Below are positions 15,723 to 22,882 of a stretch of 22,882 nucleotides of DNA, in pieces. The DNA lies in contig JBGSKY010000063.1 in the NCBI GenBank assembly GCA_041740995.1, positions 1 to 22,882 of the forward strand. Reading direction: 5' to 3'. Position numbers and translations under genes: made by a program. Below the pieces are notes generated by a model. It worked only from the letters and a program-made list of their open reading frames with translations, did no database searches and was not told the DNA's origin. The stretch is from JBGSKY01 sp041740995. Lineage in GTDB: Bacteria; Planctomycetota; Planctomycetia; Pirellulales; Pirellulaceae. Numbering within the stretch: the first letter of the stretch is position 1; the number at the start of each line of letters is the position of its first letter.

Positions 15723-16712
15723 ATGAAAACTCATTCGCTATTTTTTGTCGGCAGAGCGTTCGGATTGTTTTCCGTCGCTTTATTGGTTGCCTGTTGTGTG
15801 ATCTATTCGATGCGGCCCGAACGGTTCGCTGCGTTTTTATTTGTACCGATTTGGGTTTGGATCGTCGTCGGATTGCTTTCAGCGATTGTTTCACGAGCTG
15901 CTTCGTTTCGGCTAACGTCCCATATGTTGATCGGTTGGCTGTGTTTCACTGCTGTGTTTGCCGAAGAGCCTCAGTCCCTTCTCCGTCGTCCGTTTCGCAG
16001 CGATAGGGCTTGGCTGGCGTTTCCGGCCGAGAATCGGTTGACGGTCGTTTCGCTCAATTGTGCCGGTGGCCGGCTCAGAGCCGCGAAGGAAGTTTTGTCA
16101 CAGCAGCCAGATATTGTTTTGTTGCAAGAGACGCCACGGCGAGCGGAGGATCTTCAAGAACTCGGTCACGCGCTTTATGGCGGTGATGCGCAAATAGTTC
16201 AGGGCAATGACACTTCGATCATCAGCCGCTTTCGGACGGATATTATTGATGCTCCGGTTGGACTGAATCTGGTTCATGCAAAGCTGACGATTGCTGATGA
16301 TCGAATCGTACACGCGATTAGTATCCGATTGTTTCCGCCGGTCATCGACATGGAGCTTTACACTCGACGATGTTGGAACGCGCACGCAATTGATCGCGCC
16401 GCTCGACGGGAGCTTATCGCAAAAGTGATGCAATATCTAAAAACCATTCCAGCCGAAGAACCGATCATTCTAGGAGGTGATTTCAATGTTTCAGCCAGCG
16501 ATTCTTGTCTCGGCGGTTTGAACGCGCGTCTCAGCGATACATTTATTTCGGGCGGAGTCGGCTGGGGACATACGGTGATCAATCAGTTGCCGCTCTTTCG
16601 ACTCGATCAAATTTGGGCAACTTCTAAACGATTTGGAGCGTATCAGGTGAAAGCTATTGCGACTGAGCACTCCGATCACCGACTGGTTCTGGCCAGATTG
16701 CTCTTGAAATAA
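15723..16712 (+). CDS. Membrane-anchored endonuclease/exonuclease/phosphatase-family protein
   Basis: The 329-residue protein starts at ATG 15723, 40 bases after the RHH stop; the frame is open further upstream but there overlaps the RHH gene. Three hydrophobic segments come first (FGLFSVALLVACCVIYSM, FLFVPIWVWIVVGLLSAIVS and LTSHMLIGWLCFTAVFA). The C-terminal 230 residues are an EEP domain (DNase I/Mg-dependent phosphodiesterase fold) with VVSLNCAGG (Asn), VLLQETP (Glu), ILGGDFNVSASDS (Asp, Asn) and a final EHSDHRLVLARL (Asp-His). These are the metal and catalytic positions of the family, so the enzyme looks active. Members include nucleases, sphingomyelinases and phosphatases; the layout with three N-terminal membrane segments is like YafD-type proteins. 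The substrate cannot be told. It may be co-transcribed with the SPFH-RHH pair. Confidence 0.85.
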   Translation: MKTHSLFFVGRAFGLFSVALLVACCVIYSMRPERFAAFLFVPIWVWIVVGLLSAIVSRAASFRLTSHMLIGWLCFTAVFAEEPQSLLRRPFRSDRAWLAFPAENRLTVVSLNCAGGRLRAAKEVLSQQPDIVLLQETPRRAEDLQELGHALYGGDAQIVQGNDTSIISRFRTDIIDAPVGLNLVHAKLTIADDRIVHAISIRLFPPVIDMELYTRRCWNAHAIDRAARRELIAKVMQYLKTIPAEEPIILGGDFNVSASDSCLGGLNARLSDTFISGGVGWGHTVINQLPLFRLDQIWATSKRFGAYQVKAIATEHSDHRLVLARLLLK

Positions 16713-16782
16713 AAGCTTGTTTCCCCAGTCTGATCCGACGCTTCCCAGCGATCGACGGGCATTCAAAACCTTGTGTACTGGC

Positions 16783-16788
16783 TATACT
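16783..16788 (+). promoter_or_regulatory. Candidate -10 element giving a leaderless ABC transcript
   Basis: TATACT (5/6 to TATAAT) ends seven bases before ATG 16795, so transcription could begin at or next to the start codon. No good -35 is found 17 bases upstream, and a near-extended TGGC precedes it. The evidence is the single hexamer and its position. Confidence 0.3.
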
Positions 16789-16794
16789 TTTCAC

Positions 16795-17568
16795 ATGATT
16801 CAAGTTTCGCATCTTTGCAAATCGTTCAACGCCCGCGGCAAAAAAATCTCGGCTGTCCAGGATGTTTCATTCGATGTCAGGTCGGGCGAAGTCTACGGTT
16901 TGCTAGGGCCAAATGGCGCTGGTAAGACAACGACGTTGCGGATGGTGATGGGCTTGTTGGCTCCTGATTCAGGGATGGTTAGCATTGGCGAGATTCGCAA
17001 CCACAGTTCCAACCTGGCGCTGCGTCAGCATCTGAGCATGATCTCCACCAATGATGGTGTTTACCCGTATCTCTCAGTTCGCGAGGTGCTGCTTTATTTT
17101 GCCGATCTCTACAATGTTGCTCCGCCAGTTGCGCAGGAGCGACTGACGCGTTTTTCCGATCTGCTTGGCTTGGGGAAATTTCTAGATCAGCGATGCAACT
17201 CGCTGAGCACCGGTCAGCGTCAAAGGGTCGTGCTTGCGCGTGGATTGATGCACGATCCGCCAGCGATGTTGCTTGATGAGCCTACGCGGGGGCTGGACGT
17301 TGTCGGGAGCCGAACCATATTTCAGTTCATCGACATCCTCCGAGAGCAAGGCAAAGCAGTTTTAATTTCAACACACCGCTTGGACGAAGCGGAACGTTTG
17401 TGCGATCGATTTGGTTTGCTCTATGGAGGGCAACTGAAGTTGACTGGTAAGTTGGCAGAGCTACGAGCCCAAACGCAACGAGAGCATTTGGTGGATATGT
17501 TTATCGATCTTCTAGACGGTCGTCATCCAAACAACGAGTTGGTTCGGACGCCGGAGGCTTCATGTTGA
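16795..17568 (+). CDS. ABC transporter ATP-binding protein, NatA-like
   Basis: The 257-residue protein starts at ATG 16795 (MIQVSHLCKSFNARGKKISA). It has Walker A GPNGAGKTT, a Q-loop region (LSMISTNDGVYPYLSVREVL), the signature LSTGQRQRV, Walker B AMLLDEPTRGLDV and the switch His in ISTHRLDEAERLCDRFG. It resembles the NatA/CcmA-type ATPases that pair with ABC-2 export permeases. Its stop codon overlaps the permease start (ATGTTGA, 17562-17568), so the two are translationally coupled. A short N-terminal open extension upstream of 16795 (from TTG 16717) lacks family resemblance. The substrate is unknown; NatAB exports Na+ in Bacillus, but relatives export peptides and other compounds, so the name natA is not assigned. 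Confidence 0.93.
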   Translation: MIQVSHLCKSFNARGKKISAVQDVSFDVRSGEVYGLLGPNGAGKTTTLRMVMGLLAPDSGMVSIGEIRNHSSNLALRQHLSMISTNDGVYPYLSVREVLLYFADLYNVAPPVAQERLTRFSDLLGLGKFLDQRCNSLSTGQRQRVVLARGLMHDPPAMLLDEPTRGLDVVGSRTIFQFIDILREQGKAVLISTHRLDEAERLCDRFGLLYGGQLKLTGKLAELRAQTQREHLVDMFIDLLDGRHPNNELVRTPEASC

Positions 17569-19823
17569 ATTTCCAGGAGCTAGCTCGTTTCGCCCGGATT
17601 GCTCAAAAAGAATTGCGTGAGACGCTGCGCGATCGACGAACAGTGCTGACGTTGTTGATGATGCCATTGTTGCTCTATCCGATGCTCAGTTTGGTCCTTC
17701 AGCGATTGGTGCTCAGCGGGGCAGGGGAGAACCGCGCGGGGCTTTACCGGCTGGGGGTCTCAAGCAAGGAGTTAGCCAACGACTTGCTTGAAACCATTAA
17801 TGCAAGCAAGGCCGCTATCAGCAATGGTCCGCTTGAAAGCTTGCGGATTATTCGCGATCCCAAGGTGGTTACGAAACTAGAAAAAGTTATCGGCAATTCG
17901 GCACTCGCCAGCAAGTCAGAGAGCGTCGATGAATCTCAATCGCTCAGCGCGAATGACTTGTTAGACGGCGATGTGTTTGACCGCGAGCCTATGGTTGAAA
18001 AGGTCAATTTTTCCGTTTTATTGGTCGACGGCAGCCTTACAAAGGCTCTCGACAATGGCGAAATCGATCTTGCAATTGTCGACAGTAAGAAGCCTGGAAA
18101 TCGCAGCTTCCAAATTCGATTTCGCGACGGGAATGTCGACAGTGAAGCAGCGTTAGCAGAGCTCAAAAAAGCTTTCGCTGCGATCAACAATTTGGCAATC
18201 TCAAATGTTCGCCGCGAAGTTGGATTGCCCGATCGATCTCCGGTCGAGATGCTGGCCATGCCGATTTCATCGAGTCGAAATGAGGAGTCTGGCTTGGTCG
18301 CAATCATTCCGTTGATTTTGATATTGATGACGATCACTGGCGCAGTTTATCCGGCCATTGACTTAACGGCTGGCGAGCGAGAAAGAGGCACACTGGAGGC
18401 ATTGATCGCCTCACCAATTTCCCGTTTTAAGATTCTCGCCAGCAAGTACATCGCGGTGGTTAGTGTGTCGGTGCTAACAGCGTTGATCAACTTGTTGGCG
18501 ATGACAATCACCTTGAAAGTGACCGGCGTTGGATCGGCATTGCTAGGTGGCAGCGACATGACTTGGCTGCGACTCTTTCAAGCCTTTCCATTGTTGATCT
18601 TGTTCGCAGCGTTTTTTAGTAGCATTTTGTTGGCCCTTTGCAGCTTTGCACGCTCGTTCAAGGAGGCCCAAGCTTATTTAATACCGGTAATGTTGCTTTC
18701 ATTAGGCCCCGGAATTATCAGTTTAATGCCGACAGTGAAGTTGACATCCAACATGGCTGTTGTGCCGCTAGTCAATTTGATTTTGCTTGCCCGCGACACG
18801 CTCGGTGGATCGGCCACGCTGACCGCGACTTGGATCACGATCATCACAACGACGCTCTACACACTGGCCGCGTTGATGATTGCAGCGAACGGTTTTGGGC
18901 GTCAAGCCGCTTCTGTCGGCGAAGATTTTCGGTGGTCGGATTTGATTCGCCGACCGACGATGCCGAGCTTGGTTCCGACTGGCGAGCATTTGATCGCTTT
19001 TCTCGGCATGTTCTTTCCAATCTACTTCGTAATAACAAATGTGATGTCCGGCAGCCCGAACGACGATATCCGCTGGATTGCAATCAAGAATGCAATCGCG
19101 ACTTTCGGATTATTTGTCATCCTGCCATCGCTATTTTCGTTCTATCAGCGATTCAGTTTTCAAGAGACTTATCGTTTGACGTGGGGGAGGAATCTAACGA
19201 TCGGATTGATATCGGCGATCGTTTTCGCAAGCTCATTGTGGATCGTTGCTTTCGAAATTTTGCACTGGTCAGAGTACATTGGATTGCGGTCGCTGGACGT
19301 CTCGCAAATGGAAGCAGCCAAAGAGTTGCAGGCCAAATTCTTAGCGATGCCGTGGTGGTTAGTCGTCGTGACAATGGCGATTGTGCCAGCGATTTGCGAA
19401 GAGTTTTTCTTTCGAGGTTTTGTGCTCTCGACATTAGCCGTTCGATATTCCACTTGGAAAGCGATCGTCTTTTCGGCAATCATTTTCGGACTATTTCACG
19501 TGGTCAGCGGCAGTCTGCTGTCGTTAGAACGGTTCCTTCCAACGGCCATGCTTGGCATTTTCCTAGCCTGGCTTGCCATTCGAACCGGAAGCTTGCTTCC
19601 CGGTATTGTGTTGCATGCAGCACACAACGGATTGCTGTTCTCGTTTCCGTATCTGGAAGGCACCTTCAGGCGACTAGGCTTTGATCGAATTGAGGGCCGT
19701 TTGCCGTGGACGTGGATCGTCGCCGGACTGGCTACGGTCTTGCTTACCTCGTTGGTTTTCTATGCGGCGACATTCCGTCGGTCGGTGGGCTCTGATTCAA
19801 TTGCCAACCCACCGACAGCGTAG
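17562..19823 (+). CDS. ABC-2 permease fused to a CPBP intramembrane protease
   Basis: This 753-residue protein joins two membrane modules. The N-terminal half is NatB-like: RIAQKELRETLRDRRTVLTL and a first membrane segment (about 27-50), a large extracytoplasmic loop (about 52-235), then IPLILILMTITGAVYPAIDL and TAGERERGTLEALIASPISR, the signature region of ABC-2 permeases, followed by further segments to about residue 450. The C-terminal part is a CPBP protease with EEFFFRG (E613, E614, R618), FGLFH (H646) and HAAHN (H685, N689), all active-site positions present. Fusions of this type are found in several bacterial groups. The protease may process the exported substrate or regulate the permease; this is inference. 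Its start overlaps the ATPase gene by seven bases. Its stop is 11 bases from that of the convergent AAA ATPase gene. Confidence 0.92.
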   Translation: MLNFQELARFARIAQKELRETLRDRRTVLTLLMMPLLLYPMLSLVLQRLVLSGAGENRAGLYRLGVSSKELANDLLETINASKAAISNGPLESLRIIRDPKVVTKLEKVIGNSALASKSESVDESQSLSANDLLDGDVFDREPMVEKVNFSVLLVDGSLTKALDNGEIDLAIVDSKKPGNRSFQIRFRDGNVDSEAALAELKKAFAAINNLAISNVRREVGLPDRSPVEMLAMPISSSRNEESGLVAIIPLILILMTITGAVYPAIDLTAGERERGTLEALIASPISRFKILASKYIAVVSVSVLTALINLLAMTITLKVTGVGSALLGGSDMTWLRLFQAFPLLILFAAFFSSILLALCSFARSFKEAQAYLIPVMLLSLGPGIISLMPTVKLTSNMAVVPLVNLILLARDTLGGSATLTATWITIITTTLYTLAALMIAANGFGRQAASVGEDFRWSDLIRRPTMPSLVPTGEHLIAFLGMFFPIYFVITNVMSGSPNDDIRWIAIKNAIATFGLFVILPSLFSFYQRFSFQETYRLTWGRNLTIGLISAIVFASSLWIVAFEILHWSEYIGLRSLDVSQMEAAKELQAKFLAMPWWLVVVTMAIVPAICEEFFFRGFVLSTLAVRYSTWKAIVFSAIIFGLFHVVSGSLLSLERFLPTAMLGIFLAWLAIRTGSLLPGIVLHAAHNGLLFSFPYLEGTFRRLGFDRIEGRLPWTWIVAGLATVLLTSLVFYAATFRRSVGSDSIANPPTA

Positions 19824-19833
19824 TCTTAATGTC

Positions 19834-21372
19834 CTACATGATCGAAAAATAATTATCCACAGCGAAATCAAACAACTCGTTGCGCATTTCAAGCGTCAAA
19901 GAGTTGTAGAAGCAGTAAGCTCGAATTTGCAACAGTAAATCGCGTGGATGACAATTGCGGAATGGGCGATTAAGCGGCTTGTAGTGTTTCTCAATCAGGT
20001 AGTCGATGCACGCCGGTTTATGTGGAATCTTTAGCGATTTGGACATGATTTCGAACAGCTTTCGAAACGCCTCTTCGCTTGGATTGGGCACCTCAATTTT
20101 ATAAGGAATACGTCGAAGGAAGGCATCATCAACAAGGTTTTTCGGTTCGAGGTTTGTGCTGAAGATCACTAGCTGATCGAACGGCACCTGGGTTTTTTTC
20201 GCGCCGCTGATGCTGAGATAGTCATAACGTTTCTCCAGCGGCACGATCCATCGATTCAGCAATTCATCGACGCACATTCGTTGGCGGCCAAAGTCGTCAA
20301 TCAGTAAGACGCCGCAATTGCTTTTGAGCTGCAAAGGAGCTTCGCTGATGTTGGTCTCCATGTTGTGCGAGACCTCCAGCATATCCATCGTCAGCTCGCC
20401 GCCAGCGATGATCGTCGGGCGCTTGATCCGAACCCACCTCCGGTCGTACGCATTGTTGGAGAGCAGATTGTCGTTGGCTGCATGAGGCACCTCGTCGTGA
20501 ACCTGTGGATCAAACAGTCGCATAATCGCGCCGTCTTGGACGACTGCTCGTGGGACCCAGATGTATTTTCCAAAAGCCAGCGTGACGCGTTCAGCGATAC
20601 TAGTTTTTCCATTGCCTGGATAGCCGTAGAGAAACATTCCACGACCGCTGTTAATTGCTGGTCCAAGTCGTGCAAGCAGTCGGCCGGGGATTAGCAAGTC
20701 AGAAAACGCGCGGCTTAGATCTTCGCGATTGGGGTGCTGACGTTCAACGGACTGCATTCCAACCGACTCAATGTAATCCTCGATCGGCACCGGGGCGGCC
20801 CCAAAATAAGTGCAAGATTGGTTGTAGCGTCGCGCTCGGTCACGACCGGCATCGGTTAGCACGTGAATGTAATCGTGAACAGCCGTCGATCCAATATAAG
20901 CAAGGAATTGTTGCGATTTCAGACGGAGTAGAGTTGGTTCGACCAATCGAAACGGCAAACGCATCTGGTCAGCGATAGTTCGGCCTGTCGCTTCGCCGAC
21001 ATTGAAAAGATATTTCACGGCGATTTCTTCAATCAGCCGTTCATTGATTCCCGCTGCGTCAAGTGTATCTGGTTCCAATGGCAACATCGGCTCGCTTCGA
21101 TCGCCAGTCTGGCTGAGTCTCGATTTTTTGCGGCCGCCGTTTGCGGGCGAAGTTGTGCCGAGTACCGTCGCACTGACTTTGTTTGCATCCGAGTTTGCTT
21201 GATCGAGATGCGACAGTCGCAATTCATTTTCCGAGCCGAGTGGTTGAGCGATCGTATCGGAGACATCAACTTCGGTCGAGGAATTATTAGGCTTATCATT
21301 GGCGAGTTGGCGAATGCGTTGAATCGCGTTTTCGAGCGCGTCATCGCTAGAGTTTTTCCTCGACTCAAACAT
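19834..21372 (-). CDS. Winged-helix plus AAA ATPase, function unknown
   Basis: The 512-residue protein starts at ATG 21372. The first ~125 residues are polar and disordered. A winged-helix-like domain follows (LIEEIAVKYLFNVGEATGRT, IADQMRLPFRLVEPTLLRLK, then FLAYIGSTAVHDYIHVLTDAGRDRA). Next comes an AAA ATPase domain with Walker A GYPGNGKTS (K256), Walker B VLLIDDFGRQ (D359, D360), a sensor-like VIFSTNLEP and candidate arginine finger FLRRIPYKI. The C-terminal ~90 residues contain FRNCHPRDLLLQIRAYCFY. I recognise this as a bacterial ATPase type common in planctomycetes, but no specific role is known. ATPases of this layout may remodel protein complexes or couple a DNA- or protein-sensing domain to ATP hydrolysis. 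It converges on the ABC permease gene and is divergent from the rRNA operon, so no partner is indicated. Confidence 0.85.
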   Translation of the reverse strand: MFESRKNSSDDALENAIQRIRQLANDKPNNSSTEVDVSDTIAQPLGSENELRLSHLDQANSDANKVSATVLGTTSPANGGRKKSRLSQTGDRSEPMLPLEPDTLDAAGINERLIEEIAVKYLFNVGEATGRTIADQMRLPFRLVEPTLLRLKSQQFLAYIGSTAVHDYIHVLTDAGRDRARRYNQSCTYFGAAPVPIEDYIESVGMQSVERQHPNREDLSRAFSDLLIPGRLLARLGPAINSGRGMFLYGYPGNGKTSIAERVTLAFGKYIWVPRAVVQDGAIMRLFDPQVHDEVPHAANDNLLSNNAYDRRWVRIKRPTIIAGGELTMDMLEVSHNMETNISEAPLQLKSNCGVLLIDDFGRQRMCVDELLNRWIVPLEKRYDYLSISGAKKTQVPFDQLVIFSTNLEPKNLVDDAFLRRIPYKIEVPNPSEEAFRKLFEIMSKSLKIPHKPACIDYLIEKHYKPLNRPFRNCHPRDLLLQIRAYCFYNSLTLEMRNELFDFAVDNYFSIM

Positions 21373-21800
21373 GGGCGAATCCTGCCAGCTGGTGGCAAAT
21401 GTGAACGTTGTTTGCAGGCTCGAGTGAGAATTGCAAAGTCATCCGGCGATAACAGCGGCGATTAGTGGCGGACTGTCCGTTATCTACTTCGAATATCGGA
21501 AGAAGGCTAGAAAAGCTTTGCTGGCAATGCAGAAAGTTAGTTTGAGTGTTTCGCAGGAACTTTGCGGGTTCGCCGTGCGTGTTTTGCTTGGCGGTGCGGC
21601 TGTAGGAATCCCATCGTATTTTGAGTTTGCATTGCTAAATGGTTGGGTTTCACAAGCCAAAAACGTGCATAAGAAGTTTTTTTCATAAAAGCTTAAAGAG
21701 GCCCTTGCGAAGCAGTGCCTCGCCCCGTATCTTCTTGCCTCTCGCTGACCGGACGCTTAAACGCGACGGACACTTGGTTGCAAAAATATTGCAGCTAGGC
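21373..21800. other. Divergent region between the AAA ATPase and rRNA operon
   Basis: No gene is supported. A plus-strand frame from TTG 21431 to 21688 (85 aa) lacks a ribosome-binding site and family resemblance. This stretch should hold the ATPase promoter. A/T-rich bases just before 21801 (caaaaatatt) may act as an UP element for the rRNA promoter. Confidence 0.5.
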
Positions 21801-21830
21801 TTGACAGCAACCGATAACTGGCGGTACGAT
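21801..21830 (+). promoter_or_regulatory. rRNA operon promoter
   Basis: TTGACA (21801-21806, perfect) is followed by 18 bases and TACGAT (21825-21830, 4/6). An A/T-rich stretch (aaaaatatt) lies just upstream, as in UP elements. Transcription would begin near 21837, giving a leader of about 257 bases before 16S. The placement directly before boxB/boxA-like elements supports it. Confidence 0.7.
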
Positions 21831-21874
21831 GTTCGACCCGCCAAAAACGGATGTGAATCAGGGTTTGGCGAGAA

Positions 21875-21911
21875 CACATCTCTCGAGATGTGCAATTTGA
21901 TCTTTGACAAT
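21875..21911 (+). promoter_or_regulatory. rRNA leader antitermination site: boxB-like hairpin and boxA
   Basis: CACATCT (21875-21881) and AGATGTG (21886-21892) form a perfect 7-bp stem with a CTCG loop. Five bases later TGATCTTTGACAAT (21898-21911) matches the E. coli rrn boxA TGCTCTTTAACAAT in 12 of 14 positions. The order boxB then boxA is that of the E. coli leader. In E. coli these sites bind Nus factors that let polymerase read through rRNA operons without Rho termination. Confidence 0.7.
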
Positions 21912-21948
21912 CTGGTAGATGACCTCTTGTGGAAACGTTAGTTTCTGT

Positions 21949-21964
21949 AGGAACGAAAGTTCCT
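21949..21964 (+). other. GNRA-tetraloop hairpin in the rRNA leader
   Basis: AGGAAC and GTTCCT pair perfectly across a GAAA tetraloop. It lies between boxA and the mature 16S end, in the leader that is removed during processing. Confidence 0.6.
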
Positions 21965-22093
21965 GCTGAGCAAGTTTTGTGAATTTATTAAGTCGTCGGG
22001 TAATGACCATGACCGACGCAAAGGCTCAGGCCTTCCTTGGTTAAAATTGAAACCGCTTGTCTAGCTTCGGTTAGGTAGGTGGGATTGAAAACA

Positions 22094-22882
<789 letters not shown>

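Noticed and set aside
18638..19684. 348-codon plus-strand frame inside the ABC permease gene
   Set aside because: It is a shifted frame of the fused permease-protease, whose own frame holds all motifs.
21431..21941. Two plus-strand frames upstream of 16S
   Set aside because: They lack ribosome-binding sites and family resemblance, and the second covers the rRNA promoter, boxB and boxA.

Overview
This window looks like chromosomal DNA of a planctomycete, most likely a Pirellulales/Rhodopirellula-type member. The partial 16S rRNA at the right end carries the EUB338-II target sequence (ACACCTACGGGTGGCTGC, 22406-22423) and a near-match to the Pla46 target (one A-to-G change, 22139-22156); both sites are group markers for Planctomycetes. 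The proteins agree: there is a TIGR03009 planctomycete secreted domain, a short secreted protein ending in a PYAYGWFG motif, and several small conserved hypothetical proteins. The order-level placement is an inference.

Left part (1-7700). A partial, exported CE15 glucuronoyl-esterase-like gene runs off the left edge on the minus strand. It is followed by a DUF4261 gene (+), a long disordered Arg/Ser/Asp-rich protein (-), a small bacterial SRP RNA gene (4602-4702, +), the TIGR03009 secreted protein (+), a small hypothetical gene (+), and a run of minus-strand small genes: a bacterioferritin-like protein, a cysteine-rich zinc-site protein and an OB-like small protein.

Middle (7770-13182, minus strand). 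A full-length pyruvate carboxylase (biotin carboxylase, carboxyltransferase and biotin carrier in one chain) supplies oxaloacetate to the TCA cycle. Upstream lie a CPBP-family intramembrane protease with a long insert in its catalytic region and a short secreted planctomycete protein. A gene-poor stretch of about 750 bases follows.

Right part (13940-19823, plus strand). This is a co-directional series: a conserved hypothetical protein, a membrane-anchored SPFH protein and a ribbon-helix-helix regulator, a membrane-anchored endonuclease/exonuclease/phosphatase-family protein, then a NatA-like ABC ATPase overlapping a NatB-like permease fused to a second CPBP protease. A perfect 28-bp palindrome (14482-14509) overlaps the predicted promoter of the SPFH-RHH pair and is the most striking regulatory element in the window. 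The membrane proteins suggest an envelope-maintenance or export role for the series, but that is inference.

Right end. A convergent winged-helix/AAA ATPase gene (-) is followed by an rRNA control region with a strong promoter, a boxB-like hairpin, a boxA-like site and leader hairpins, and then the first ~790 bases of 16S rRNA. No tRNA, CRISPR array, insertion sequence or prophage was recognised. The most unusual items are the SPFH-RHH operon with its palindrome, the ABC-permease/protease fusion, the disordered protein with repeated tryptophan motifs, and an intragenic terminator-like hairpin at 14049-14087.
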